DNA from: Frankiales bacterium
Lineage (GTDB): Bacteria > Actinomycetota > Actinomycetes > S36-B12 > CAIYMF01
DNA length: 64,000 nucleotides
Direction of reading: 5' to 3'
Assembly (NCBI GenBank): GCA_016125335.1
Contig: WGLY01000025.1
Span: 124,001 to 188,000 of the forward strand
The translations under genes and the position numbers were made by a program. The notes under the pieces are model-generated. The model was not told where the DNA came from, ran no database searches, and was given only the letters and a program-made list of their open reading frames with translations. Positions 18,466 through 26,945 of this stretch are shown here, piece after piece; positions within the stretch are counted from its first letter, which is position 1; each line of letters begins with the position of its first letter.

Positions 18466-20955
18466 TCACGCCGGGACGACGTTGACCAGCTTCGGCGCGC
18501 GCACCACCACGGTGCGGATCGCCGCGCCGTCGAGCGCCTTCACCACGCCGGGCGAGGCCAGCGCCAGCTCGCGCAGCTCGTCCTCGGCGATGTCGGGCGA
18601 CACCTCGAGCCGGTCGCGGACCTTGCCCGCCACCTGCACGACGCACGTGACGGTGTCCTGCACCAGGAGCGCGGGGTCGACCGACGGGAACCCGGCCAGC
18701 GCCACGGTGGGCTCGTGTCCGAGCCGCTCCCACATCTCCTCGGCCGTGTAGGGCGCCACCAGCGACAGCAGGATCGCGACCGCCTCGGCCGCCTCGCGGA
18801 CCGCGGGGTCGCCGCCGCCCGGGCCGGAGTCGATCGCCTTGCGCGCCGCGTTGACCAGCTCCATGGTCTTCGCCACGGCCACGTTGAAGCGGAACGACTC
18901 CACCGCCTTGCGCACCTCGTCGACCGCGTGCGCGGTCGCCCGGCGCAGCGCGAGGTCGCCGGTGGCCGGGTCGGTGCCCACGGGGCTGGTCACGTCGCCG
19001 GCCAGCCGCCAGGCGCGCGAGAGGAACTTCTTCGACCCCGACGGCGACACGTCCGCCCAGTCGATGTCGTCCTCGGGCGGACCGGCGAACACCATCGTGA
19101 GGCGCACGGCGTCGACGCCGTGCACGGCCAGCTCGTCGGACAGCCGCACCAGGTTGCCGCGCGACTTGCTCATGGCCGAGCCGTTCATGCCGACCATGCC
19201 CTGGTTCAGCAGCCGGGTGAACGGCTCCACGAAGTCGACCAGGCCCATGTCGTGCAGCACCTTGGTGATGAAGCGGGCGTACAGCAGGTGCAGGATCGCG
19301 TGCGTGACACCGCCGGTGTACTGGTCGACCGGCGCCCACACGCGGGCCTGCTCCACGTCGAAGGCGACGTCGCTGCGAGCCGGGTCCAGGTAGCGCAGGA
19401 AGTACCAGGACGAGTCGACGAAGGTGTCCATGGTGTCGGTGTCGCGCGTGGCCGCGCCGCCGCACCGCGGGCAGTCGACGTTGACCCACTCGGTGGCGCC
19501 GCCCAGCGGCGAGGTGCCCTTGGGCGTGAGGTCCAGGCCCTCGGTCGGCGGCAGCGTGACGGGCAGCTGGTCGTCCGGCACGGGGACCTCGCCGCACGAC
19601 GGGCAGTGGATGATCGGGATGGGCGTGCCCCAGTAGCGCTGGCGGGAGATCAGCCAGTCGCGCAGCCGGTAGTTGACGGCACCCGTGCCCAGGCCCTGCT
19701 CCTCCAGCCAGGCCACCATCCGCTCGATGGCCTCGGCCTTCATCAGCCCGTCCAGGAAGCCGGAGTTCACCGCCGGGCCGTCACCGACGTAGGCCTCGCC
19801 CTCCCAGCCCTCGGGCGGCTGCACGGTGCGCACGATGGGCAGGCCGAAGGCGGTGGCGAACTCCCAGTCGCGCTGGTCCTGGGCCGGCACCGCCATGATC
19901 GCGCCGGTGCCGTAGTCGGCCAGCACGTAGTCCGACGCGTAGACCGGGATGCGCTCGCCGTTGACGGGGTTGACGGCGTAGCGCTGGAGGAACACGCCCG
20001 TCTTGGGCCGCTCCGTCGACAGCCGGTCGACCTCGCTGATGGTCTTGACCTGCTCGAGGTACGCCGCGAACTCGGCCTCGGCCGGCGTCCCTGCCGCCAG
20101 CTCGGCGGCCAGGTCGGAGTCGGCGGCCACCACGAAGAACGTGGCGCCGAACAGCGTGTCCGGCCGGGTGGTGTAGACCGTCACGGGCTCGTCGCGACCC
20201 TCGATGCGGAACCGCACCTCGGCGCCGGTCGATCGCCCGATCCAGTTGCGCTGCATCAGCAGCACCTTCTCGGGCCACATGCCCTCCAGCTGCGCCATGT
20301 CGTCCAGCAGCCGGTCGGCGTACTCCGTGATCCGGAAGTACCACTGCGTCAGCTTCTTCTTCGTCACCACGGTGTCGCAGCGCTCGCAGCGGCCTCCGAC
20401 GACCTGCTCGTTGGCCAGCACCGTCTGGTCGAACGGGCACCAGTTGACGGCGGACGCCTTGCGGTAGGCCAGGCCGCGCTCGAACAGCTGAAGGAACAGC
20501 CACTGGTTCCACCGGTAGAACGACGGGTCGCTCGTGTGCAGCACGCGGTCCCAGTCGAACGAGCAGGCGTAGCGGCGCATCGACACGCGCTGCTGCTCGA
20601 TGTTGTCGGCCGTCCAGAGCACGGGGTCGGCACCGCGCTTGATCGCGGCGTTCTCGGCGGGCAGCCCGAAGGAGTCCCAGCCGATGGGGTGCATGACGTT
20701 GTAGCCCTGCTGCACCCAGTAGCGGGCGATCACGTCACCGAGGGCGTAGGCCTCCGCGTGGCCCATGTGCAGGTCGCCCGACGGGTACGGGAACATGTCG
20801 AGGATGTACTTCTTGGGCCGCTCGTCGTCGGGCCGCCCGCTGCGGAAGGGCGCGAGCTCGTCCCACACCGGCAGCCACTTCTCCTGCACGGCGTGGACGT
20901 CGTAGCCCGCCTCGCGGCCGTCGGACTCCGGGGCGGTCGTGTCGTTCTGCGTCAT
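18466..20955 (-). CDS. leuS: Leucine--tRNA ligase
   Basis: This class-I synthetase charges tRNA-Leu. Its 829 residues include the HIGH-type motif [10 protein letters not shown] at about 55-64, the CP1 editing domain ([12 protein letters not shown], and an ending with [18 protein letters not shown]), zinc-binding cysteine pairs (CPFDQ..CERC; CPSC..CPRC), and the catalytic AMSKSRGN loop near residues 594-601. Ala instead of Lys before MSKS is usual in actinobacterial LeuRS as I remember the family. The 5' leader carries a candidate leader peptide and a terminator, described separately. Confidence 0.96.
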   Translation of the reverse strand: MTQNDTTAPESDGREAGYDVHAVQEKWLPVWDELAPFRSGRPDDERPKKYILDMFPYPSGDLHMGHAEAYALGDVIARYWVQQGYNVMHPIGWDSFGLPAENAAIKRGADPVLWTADNIEQQRVSMRRYACSFDWDRVLHTSDPSFYRWNQWLFLQLFERGLAYRKASAVNWCPFDQTVLANEQVVGGRCERCDTVVTKKKLTQWYFRITEYADRLLDDMAQLEGMWPEKVLLMQRNWIGRSTGAEVRFRIEGRDEPVTVYTTRPDTLFGATFFVVAADSDLAAELAAGTPAEAEFAAYLEQVKTISEVDRLSTERPKTGVFLQRYAVNPVNGERIPVYASDYVLADYGTGAIMAVPAQDQRDWEFATAFGLPIVRTVQPPEGWEGEAYVGDGPAVNSGFLDGLMKAEAIERMVAWLEEQGLGTGAVNYRLRDWLISRQRYWGTPIPIIHCPSCGEVPVPDDQLPVTLPPTEGLDLTPKGTSPLGGATEWVNVDCPRCGGAATRDTDTMDTFVDSSWYFLRYLDPARSDVAFDVEQARVWAPVDQYTGGVTHAILHLLYARFITKVLHDMGLVDFVEPFTRLLNQGMVGMNGSAMSKSRGNLVRLSDELAVHGVDAVRLTMVFAGPPEDDIDWADVSPSGSKKFLSRAWRLAGDVTSPVGTDPATGDLALRRATAHAVDEVRKAVESFRFNVAVAKTMELVNAARKAIDSGPGGGDPAVREAAEAVAILLSLVAPYTAEEMWERLGHEPTVALAGFPSVDPALLVQDTVTCVVQVAGKVRDRLEVSPDIAEDELRELALASPGVVKALDGAAIRTVVVRAPKLVNVVPA

Positions 20956-21025
20956 GGCGAAATCCCTCGTGGCTGCTGCCTCGTCGGCGGCTCGGCGCCG
21001 CGGCGGTCGGTCCCGGACAGACGAA

Positions 21026-21047
21026 GACCCCTCGCACAGGAGGGGTC
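21026..21047 (-). terminator. Candidate attenuator terminator in the leuS leader
   Basis: A perfect 8-bp stem (minus-strand GACCCCTC, 21047-21040, with GAGGGGTC, 21033-21026) and a 6-nt loop are followed by TTCGTCTGTC. It lies 22 nt beyond the stop of the leader peptide and 70 nt before the leuS ATG, where an attenuator would be. Confidence 0.7.
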
Positions 21048-21068
21048 AGCCGCACCGGTTCGCCGACG

Positions 21069-21125
21069 TCACGCCGGGCGCTTGCTCCGGTGCGGCCCGA
21101 GAAGCAGGAGTCGCCGGGCTCGCAC
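21069..21125 (-). CDS. Putative leuS leader peptide with four consecutive Leu codons
   Basis: An 18-codon frame from the GTG at 21125 reads (M)RARRLLLLGPHRSKRPA and stops at 21069. Residues 6-9 are encoded by CTC CTG CTT CTC, a run of four leucines just upstream of a terminator and leuS. This is the usual layout of ribosome-mediated attenuation, in which scarce Leu-tRNA stalls the ribosome at the Leu run. A TATCCT hexamer places the transcript start at or next to the GTG, so the peptide is probably translated from a leaderless mRNA. It is too short for a function of its own. Confidence 0.65.
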   Translation of the reverse strand: MRARRLLLLGPHRSKRPA

Positions 21126-21132
21126 GCGGCAC

Positions 21133-21138
21133 AGGATA
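21133..21138 (-). promoter_or_regulatory. Candidate -10 box of the leuS leader transcript
   Basis: TATCCT on the minus strand, 7 nt upstream of the leader-peptide GTG. No convincing -35 is seen; the best-placed hexamer 17 bp upstream is GC-rich. Confidence 0.5.
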
Positions 21139-21197
21139 GCCCACGGCCCGGTGCGGCCCGACGCCGGTTGCGGCCGCGCCGCAGCTGCGGCCGCGGC

Positions 21198-21938
21198 TCA
21201 GGCCCAGCCGCAGCGGCGCAGCTCGGCGGCCAGTGCCCGGCCCACCGCCTCGTGCGTCGACCAGGCCCAGTGCAGCCCGTCCGGGTTGGCCGAGCCGTCG
21301 CGCAGCGCGGGCAGCACGAGCGGGTCCGGGTCGACGAGGCCGGTGCCGTGCGCGGCCGCCCACCGGCGGGCGGCCGCGGCCGCCGGTGCGTGCCCGCGGT
21401 CGGACGGGTAGGTGGCGGCGGCATAGGGCGAGGGCCCGAGCAGCACCGACGGCAGCCCGGGACGGTAGTGCGCGATGCCCTCGACCACCCGGCGCAGGTA
21501 GTGGTCGGTGGCCGCCTGCGGCAGCTGGCGCACGCGGCCGTCGAGCAGCCGGATCACGCGCGGGGAGGTCGCGGCGTAGGCCCGGCGCACGCCGCGGCGC
21601 AGCGACCCGGGACGCACGTACGGGATGCCCTCGCGCAGGAACGTGGGCACCGACGCGGGCAGCGCGTCCATGCCGCCGACGCCGAGCACCACTGCGTCGG
21701 CGCGCGGCACCAGCTCGCCCCACACCCGCGGGTCCTTCGTCAGCGCCCACCACGCGTCGCGCGCGGTCCAGCCGATGCGGGCCACGACGTCCGCGCGCAC
21801 CTCGTCGCCCGGGCCGGCCAGGGACGCGGCCAGGACGTTCGGGTACAGCCGCGGGTCGCCGGGCGGCTGCGGGCCGTCCGGCCCGTGGAAGGCGAGGGAG
21901 TCGGCGAGGACCAGGACGTGCCGCACGCGTCGGCTCAT
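21198..21938 (-). CDS. SGNH/GDSL hydrolase family protein, OctT-like (candidate diglucosylglycerate octanoyltransferase)
   Basis: This 246-residue SGNH-fold protein has its catalytic serine in LADSLAFHG (S14) and the DxxH block in DGLHW near residues 224-228. VVLGVGGMDALPAS supplies the glycine/oxyanion block. Size and style match the mycobacterial Rv2418c/OctT family, which transfers octanoate to diglucosylglycerate in methylglucose lipopolysaccharide priming. In mycobacteria octT adjoins degV and gpgP; both are in this window, a few kilobases away on either side. The start overlaps the aminotransferase stop by 4 bp (21935-21938). If it is not OctT, it is a generic SGNH esterase or acyltransferase. 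Confidence 0.75.
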   Translation of the reverse strand: MSRRVRHVLVLADSLAFHGPDGPQPPGDPRLYPNVLAASLAGPGDEVRADVVARIGWTARDAWWALTKDPRVWGELVPRADAVVLGVGGMDALPASVPTFLREGIPYVRPGSLRRGVRRAYAATSPRVIRLLDGRVRQLPQAATDHYLRRVVEGIAHYRPGLPSVLLGPSPYAAATYPSDRGHAPAAAAARRWAAAHGTGLVDPDPLVLPALRDGSANPDGLHWAWSTHEAVGRALAAELRRCGWA

Positions 21939-23305
21939 GCCCCGAGCTCGGTCAGGGTCGCGTCGAGCTCCGCGACGAACCGCTCGGCGTCCGCGCGCGA
22001 GAACACCAGCGGGGGGCGGACCTTGAGGATGTTGTTGTCGACGCCGGCCGTGCCGAGCAGCACGCGGCGCCGGCGCAGGCCGTTCACCACCCCGAGCGTG
22101 AGGGCCTCGTCGGGCTCGCGCTCCGTGCCGGGCACGGTCAGCTCGACGCCGACGAACAGCCCCGCCCCGCGGACGTCGCCGATCGCGGGGTGGCGCCCGG
22201 CCAGCTCGCGCAGCAGCTCGACCGTGTGCCGGCCGACCACGAGGGCGTTGTCCTGCAGCCCCTCCTCGCGCAGCGCGTCGAGCACGGCCTGCGCGGCCGC
22301 GATCGCCATGGCGTTGCCGCCGAAGGTGTTGAAGTAGCGCATCTCGCGCCCGAACCGCTCGATCACCTCGGGGCGCACCACCGTCGCGGCGATCGGCATG
22401 CCGTTGCCCATCGGCTTGCCGAGAGTCACGATGTCCGGCGCCAGCGGCCCCTCCGCGAGGCCGTGCCGCGCGAAGCCCCACAGCGCCTCCCCCGTGCGGC
22501 CGAAGCCCGGCTGCACCTCGTCGGCGACGTAGACGCCGCCGGCCCGCGCGACCACCTCGCGCACCGGGGCGAGGAAGCCGGCCGGGTCGGTGAGGACGCC
22601 GTCGCTGGCGAAGACCGAGTCGGCCACGAACGCGGCGAAGCGGATGCCGTGGGCGGCCAGGTCGTCGATCGCCGCCTGCACCTGCGCGGCGAACCACTCC
22701 CCCAGCCCGGCGAAGCCCTGGGCCGCGTGGTCGACGCGGAAGGCGTCCGGCGCCGGCACCCAGCGGACCCAGTCCGGCAGCGAGCCCAGGCCGCCCAGCG
22801 ACGGCGAGATCGCGGCGATCTCGGTGGTGACGCCGTGGTAGGCGTTGCGCGTCACGACGACGCCGGTGCCGCCGGTGTGCGCCTTGGCGATGCGCAGGGC
22901 GAGGTCGCCCGCCTCGGACCCCGTGCAGGTGAACATGACGTGGCCGAGCTCGGCCGGGAACGTCGAGAGCAGGTCCTCCGCGTAGGCCACGACAGCGGGG
23001 TGCAGGTAGCGGGTGTGCGTGCTGAGCACCGAGGCCTGCGCGCAGATCGCCGCGGCCACCCGCGGGTGCGCGTGGCCCAGCGACGGCACGTTGTTGTAGA
23101 CGTCGAGGTACTCCTGGCCGGCGGCGTCGTAGAGGTGCACCCCCTCGCCGCGCACGATCTCCAGCGGCTGCTCGTAGAAGAGCCGGTAGGCAGGCCCCAG
23201 AGCGGCGATCCGGCGGCGGACGAGGTCGGCCGTGCGCGCGTCGAGCTCGCCGACGCGTGCCGGGTCGAAGTAGCTCGACGGACCCACGGTGCCGGAGCCC
23301 GCCAT
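21935..23305 (-). CDS. Class-III aminotransferase-like PLP enzyme (possible phospholyase)
   Basis: This is a 456-residue PLP-dependent enzyme of the class-III aminotransferase fold. VADEVQPGFGRTG carries the Asp that binds the PLP nitrogen (near residue 262), and LGKPMGNGMPIAA carries the Schiff-base Lys (about residue 297). The IGPAYRLFYEQPLEIVRG-like N-terminus and the partner kinase gene resemble the ethanolamine-phosphate and 5-phosphohydroxylysine phospholyase branch (AGXT2L1/AGXT2L2-like), which eliminates phosphate from phosphorylated amino-alcohols. The start is 1 bp after the kinase stop. The substrate is not known; an ordinary omega-aminotransferase cannot be excluded. Confidence 0.8.
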   Translation of the reverse strand: MAGSGTVGPSSYFDPARVGELDARTADLVRRRIAALGPAYRLFYEQPLEIVRGEGVHLYDAAGQEYLDVYNNVPSLGHAHPRVAAAICAQASVLSTHTRYLHPAVVAYAEDLLSTFPAELGHVMFTCTGSEAGDLALRIAKAHTGGTGVVVTRNAYHGVTTEIAAISPSLGGLGSLPDWVRWVPAPDAFRVDHAAQGFAGLGEWFAAQVQAAIDDLAAHGIRFAAFVADSVFASDGVLTDPAGFLAPVREVVARAGGVYVADEVQPGFGRTGEALWGFARHGLAEGPLAPDIVTLGKPMGNGMPIAATVVRPEVIERFGREMRYFNTFGGNAMAIAAAQAVLDALREEGLQDNALVVGRHTVELLRELAGRHPAIGDVRGAGLFVGVELTVPGTEREPDEALTLGVVNGLRRRRVLLGTAGVDNNILKVRPPLVFSRADAERFVAELDATLTELGA

Positions 23306-23306
23306 G

Positions 23307-24365
23307 TCAGCCCACCCCCGATGCAGGGGCGGGGGCCGAGGCGAGCCGGCGCAGTGCGCGGGCCGCGTGCTCCACAGACCGGGCCGTGTAGCCGGCGTTC
23401 GCCGGGTCGGACGCCGCGAGCCAGGAGTTGACCAGCAGCCGCTGCGCGAGCCGGGTCACCACGAGGTCGGGCAGCAGCGCGGCCTCGTCGTCGTCGAGCT
23501 CCCGCACGGAGACGAAGCCCTCCGCCACGTCGTAGGGCGCGGCCCACGGGTCGACGTGGTGGCGCTCGAAGGCGTGGTCGGCGCCCACCGCGTAGGCCAT
23601 TGCGACCGCCAGGTCCGCGACGACCGCCGTGCGCACGACGTCGCCGAAGTCGAGGATGCCGGTGACGAACTCCGGCCCGGCGGGGTCGACCAGCACGTTG
23701 TCCGGGTTGAGGTCGTTGTGCACCACCTGCTGGCGCGCGGCGCGCAGGCGGGGGCCGACCTCGGCGTCGTAGCGGTCGAGCACCGCGGCGACGTCCGTCG
23801 CCACCGCGGGGTCGCCGATGGCGGCGAGCAGCGGGCGCAGCGAGGCGACCTGCTGGAGGTCCCACGGCAGGACGCGGCCGGCAGCGGGGTGGTCGAAGTC
23901 GGCGAGCGCGGCCGACAGGCGCCCGGCCGCACGGCCGACGGCCCGCCGCTGCGCCGCGTCCGTGAGGGCGTACTCGAGGGTCGAGCCCGGCAGGTAGTCG
24001 AGCACGCGCGCCAGCCTCGGCTCCCCCTGGGCGCCCGCGACACGTCGCACCGGCGCACCGGCGGTGTCGGGTCGCAGGCGCGGCAGCGGCAGCGCCGGGT
24101 CGCGGTCGGCAGCGTGCTGGAGGGCCCGCACCTGGAGGTCGACGAGGGCCGCGTCGTCGGCCGGGTGCGCGACCTTGACCACCACCGTGTCGCTGCCGAG
24201 GGTCGCGAGGAACGTGTCGTCGCGCTCGGTGTCCAGGCGCACCAGGTCGCGGGCGACCAGCCCCCAGCCCTGCGCGAGCAGGCCGGCCACGGCGTCGGCG
24301 TCGAACCGGCGGAAGGGCGCGGCGAGGTCGTGGTCGACCCACCGGTCCGGCGCCTGCTCGCTCAC
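23307..24365 (-). CDS. APH-family phosphotransferase (hydroxylysine/homoserine kinase-like)
   Basis: This 352-residue small-molecule kinase belongs to the aminoglycoside-phosphotransferase fold. The catalytic loop VVHNDLNPDN has H216, D218 and N223, and the metal-binding ILDFGD has D239. A nucleotide-binding Lys lies in TVVVKVAHP near residue 64. Its pairing with a class-III aminotransferase-like gene 1 bp downstream resembles the hydroxylysine kinase/phospholyase partnership, sometimes a single fusion protein elsewhere. The kinase would phosphorylate a hydroxyl group and the lyase would then eliminate it. Antibiotic resistance is unlikely from this context. Confidence 0.82.
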   Translation of the reverse strand: MSEQAPDRWVDHDLAAPFRRFDADAVAGLLAQGWGLVARDLVRLDTERDDTFLATLGSDTVVVKVAHPADDAALVDLQVRALQHAADRDPALPLPRLRPDTAGAPVRRVAGAQGEPRLARVLDYLPGSTLEYALTDAAQRRAVGRAAGRLSAALADFDHPAAGRVLPWDLQQVASLRPLLAAIGDPAVATDVAAVLDRYDAEVGPRLRAARQQVVHNDLNPDNVLVDPAGPEFVTGILDFGDVVRTAVVADLAVAMAYAVGADHAFERHHVDPWAAPYDVAEGFVSVRELDDDEAALLPDLVVTRLAQRLLVNSWLAASDPANAGYTARSVEHAARALRRLASAPAPASGVG

Positions 24366-24447
24366 GCGCGCAACCTACCCGGGCGCGGTCGGGGTGGCGG
24401 CGCGGAGCACCCGGTCGGGCGAGGGCGCCCGCCGCGGCGTGCGCGGG

Positions 24448-25566
24448 TCAGGCGTCCTGGTCGGGAGCCTCGACGGTGACGATGCTGGCGGGGTGCCCCG
24501 AGCGGGCGGCGCGGCGCAGGTACATGTCCCGGTCGGCGACCCACAGCAGCCGCTCGACGTCGCCGAGGTCCCACGGCTCGAGCAGCGCGCGCCCGACGCT
24601 CACGCGGACCGAGGTGACGATCCGGTCGCTCGGGAAGGTGTCGCCGAGCCAGACGTGCAGCCGGCGCTCCAGCTCGTCGGGCTCGGTGCCCACGCCTAGG
24701 CCCACGACCACGAACTCGTCACCGCCCCAGCGGGCGATCACGTCGGTGGCGCGCGAGGTGGCGCGCAGGGCCTGCGCGACGGCCATGATCACCCGGTCGC
24801 CGGCGTCGTGGCCGTGCCGGTCGTTGACCACCTTGAGTCCGTCGACGTCGACGAACGCGCACCACACGGCGTCGCCGGTCCGACGCGCGAGCGCCACCAC
24901 CTCGTGGCTGAGCATGGCCAGGCCCCGGCGGTTGCACAGACCTGTCGCGGCGTCCTCCGTCGCGGCCTGCGACGCGCGGCGGATCGCGGCGGTCGCCGTG
25001 TCGATGCTGCGCCGGCGCACGAACAGCACCACGCTCGCCAGCGCGGTCGCCGTGAGCATGAAGAACACCCAGTGGTCCCACCGCGCGAACGAGCCGCCGA
25101 GCTGGCCCACGCAGGCCAGCCAGGCCGCCCAGACGAGGGCCAGCGCGCCGAGGAACCACCGCAGGCGCAGCAGCCCGACGCCGGCGCCCACGAGGACGAG
25201 CACGAAGGTCGAGGTCTCGTCGGACTGCGCCGAGGTGACGAGCAGCACCGAGCCGTACGCCGCGCTCACCGCGACGAGGCCGACCGCCACGGCATGGGCG
25301 AACCGCTCCGCTACGAGCTTCTTCCAGGCGAGCAGGGCGACGGTCAGGGCCACCAGCGCCGCTGACCCGGCGGCGACGTCGACCGGCTGCGTGGCCGCCG
25401 CCGTCCCGTCCGAGACGTGGTGCAGGCCGGCGAGGCCGACGTAGAAGACGGCGAGCGCGAGGCCACAGGGCAGCAGGGCCCACGCCGTGGCCGAGTCGTA
25501 CTCGCGCGCGGTGCCGGCCTCCCGGTCATAGGCGCGGTGGCGCCATGACTCCGGTATCGCAGTCAT
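24448..25566 (-). CDS. Membrane-bound GGDEF diguanylate cyclase
   Basis: The enzyme would make cyclic di-GMP from GTP. From the ATG at 25566 it is 372 residues: a short cytoplasmic N-terminus, about six membrane helices up to residue 185 (a MASE-like sensor without cysteine or histidine signatures that I recognise), a short coiled linker, and a GGDEF domain with the intact active site RWGGDEF near residues 278-284. An I-site RxxD five residues before GGDEF is not obvious (ATDVIARW). FVDVDGLKVVNDRHGHDAGD is the substrate and metal motif. An upstream in-frame extension to 25722 lacks support. Confidence 0.9.
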   Translation of the reverse strand: MTAIPESWRHRAYDREAGTAREYDSATAWALLPCGLALAVFYVGLAGLHHVSDGTAAATQPVDVAAGSAALVALTVALLAWKKLVAERFAHAVAVGLVAVSAAYGSVLLVTSAQSDETSTFVLVLVGAGVGLLRLRWFLGALALVWAAWLACVGQLGGSFARWDHWVFFMLTATALASVVLFVRRRSIDTATAAIRRASQAATEDAATGLCNRRGLAMLSHEVVALARRTGDAVWCAFVDVDGLKVVNDRHGHDAGDRVIMAVAQALRATSRATDVIARWGGDEFVVVGLGVGTEPDELERRLHVWLGDTFPSDRIVTSVRVSVGRALLEPWDLGDVERLLWVADRDMYLRRAARSGHPASIVTVEAPDQDA

Positions 25567-25856
25567 GGTCCCTACCTCGGCGGACGCCGACCTCGGACTG
25601 AAGCGACGCCGCCCCCGACCTGTGCCGAGGTGCGGGTCGCGCGTCACCCCGCGAGCGTAGGGCGGGCGGCGCGCGTGCGGGATCCCGCAACCAGGGGATC
25701 GTCTGCTCCGACCGGGTGACACGAGGGCCCACGACCGGCCCCGTCCGCGCGTGAGCGGGTCACCGAGCGTCGCCGCCGCGCGGGCGCCGGTGGCCCTGCG
25801 TCACCGCCGGGCGGGGCCGGGGCGCAACCCGCGCGCACGGCGGCCGCCGACACGCC

Positions 25857-25862
25857 TACGGT
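25857..25862 (+). promoter_or_regulatory. Candidate -10 box for a leaderless methyltransferase mRNA
   Basis: TACGGT ends 6 nt before the ATG at 25869, so transcription would begin at or within a base of the start codon. The spacing is typical of leaderless actinobacterial genes. Confidence 0.5.
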
Positions 25863-25868
25863 CGGCGG

Positions 25869-26612
25869 ATGGTGAGCAGCGAGCTGTGGGACGCCCGGAC
25901 GGCGGCGACGTACGACGAGGACTCCGCGGAGATGTTCGCTCCCGAGGTGCTCGGGCCCACGCTCGACCTGCTCGAGCGCCTCGCCGGCGACGGCCCGGCG
26001 CTCGAGCTCGCCGTGGGCACCGGACGCGTGGCGGTGCCGCTGCGCGAGCGCGGGGTGGCGGTGACGGGCATCGAGCTGTCGCCGCACATGGTGGAGCAGC
26101 TGCGGCGGCGGGCGGCCGAGGACGAGCTGCCCGTCGTCGTGGGCGACATGGCCACGACCGTGGTGGCGGGCCGGTTCAGCCTCGTGTACCTCGTGTTCAA
26201 CACGATCTCCAACCTGCGCACGCAGGCCGAGCAGGTCGCGTGCTTCCGCAACGCCGCCCGTCACCTGAGGCCGGGCGGCCGCTTCGTGGTCGAGCTGTGG
26301 GTCCCGCCGCTGCGGCGGCTGCCGCCGGGCCAGGACGCCGTGCCCTTCGACGTGAGCGACGGGCACCTCGGGTTCGACACCTACGACCTGGTGACCCAGG
26401 AGTGCGTCTCGCACCACTACCGGCGCGAGGCGGACGGCACCATCCGCTACGGGTCCGGCCGCTTCCGCTACGTCTGGCCGGCCGAGTGCGACCTCATGGC
26501 CGAGCTCGCCGGGCTCTCGCTCGAGTCCCGCTGGGCCGACTGGACCGGTGCGCCGTTCACCTCGGAGAGCACCAGCCACGTCTCGGTGTGGCGGGCGCCC
26601 GGCCCGGCCTGA
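25869..26612 (+). CDS. Class I SAM-dependent methyltransferase
   Basis: This 247-residue methyltransferase has the Rossmann-fold SAM site: motif I is LELAVGTGRVAVPL at about residues 44-57, the acidic end of beta-2 is TGIELSPHM (E73), motif II/III is VVVGDMATT, and the post-motif is LRPGGRFVVELW. It resembles the Methyltransf_25/UbiE-like group, but the substrate is unknown. It is transcribed divergently from the diguanylate cyclase and upstream of tRNA-Ala. No Shine-Dalgarno is visible, in keeping with a leaderless transcript. Confidence 0.88.
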   Translation: MVSSELWDARTAATYDEDSAEMFAPEVLGPTLDLLERLAGDGPALELAVGTGRVAVPLRERGVAVTGIELSPHMVEQLRRRAAEDELPVVVGDMATTVVAGRFSLVYLVFNTISNLRTQAEQVACFRNAARHLRPGGRFVVELWVPPLRRLPPGQDAVPFDVSDGHLGFDTYDLVTQECVSHHYRREADGTIRYGSGRFRYVWPAECDLMAELAGLSLESRWADWTGAPFTSESTSHVSVWRAPGPA

Positions 26613-26662
26613 GCGCCGCCGCCGGTCGCGGACCGGATTTCCCGCCCGGCGGGGGGCACCGT

Positions 26663-26668
26663 TATGCT
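26663..26668 (+). promoter_or_regulatory. Candidate -10 box for tRNA-Ala
   Basis: TATGCT lies 17 nt upstream of the mature 5' end of tRNA-Ala, in a GC-rich context where A/T hexamers are rare. Confidence 0.5.
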
Positions 26669-26685
26669 GCTCCGGCACGACGCAC

Positions 26686-26758
26686 GGGGCTGTGGCGCAG
26701 CTGGTAGCGCACCTGCATGGCATGCAGGGGGTCAGGGGTTCGAGTCCCCTCAGCTCCA
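26686..26758 (+). tRNA. tRNA-Ala (anticodon GGC)
   Basis: A 73-nt cloverleaf. Acceptor GGGGCTG pairs with CAGCTCC with one G-U pair. The anticodon stem CCTGC/GCAGG encloses the loop ATGGCAT with anticodon GGC. The T arm is GGGGTTCGAGTCCCC and the discriminator is A. CCA is not encoded. Its last 11 nt (26748-26758) are repeated twice downstream. Confidence 0.97.
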
Positions 26759-26760
26759 CG

Positions 26761-26803
26761 CACTGACGAGGCGCCGACCCACTGGGTCGGCGCCTCGTCA
26801 GTG
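26761..26803 (+). terminator. tRNA-Ala terminator, array copy 1
   Basis: A perfect 20-bp stem (26761-26780 with 26784-26803) and a 3-nt loop, starting 3 nt after the tRNA. Confidence 0.85.
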
Positions 26804-26898
26804 CTGGGGCTGATGCGGACGTGGGCCCCCGCTGGCCGCCGACGGGACCGAGCGCCATAGGCCGTCGGACTGCGGCCAGTAGGGGACCTCAGCTCCAC

Positions 26899-26945
26899 GC
26901 ATGGGAGAGGCGCCGGCCCCACAGGGGTCGGCGCCTCTCCCATGC
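26899..26945 (+). terminator. Terminator, array copy 2
   Basis: A 22-bp stem (26899-26920 with 26924-26945) with one G-U pair and a 3-nt loop. Its core resembles copy 1 but the outer stem sequence differs, with compensating changes in both arms. Confidence 0.8.

Noticed and set aside
19155-19175. AMSKS instead of KMSKS in LeuRS, considered as a damaged active site
   Set aside because: As I remember actinobacterial LeuRS, Ala in this position is usual, and the rest of the loop is intact.
17614-21411. A 1265-residue plus-strand frame opposite degV and leuS
   Set aside because: Shadow of leuS; the composition is repetitive Arg/His/Val/Asp.
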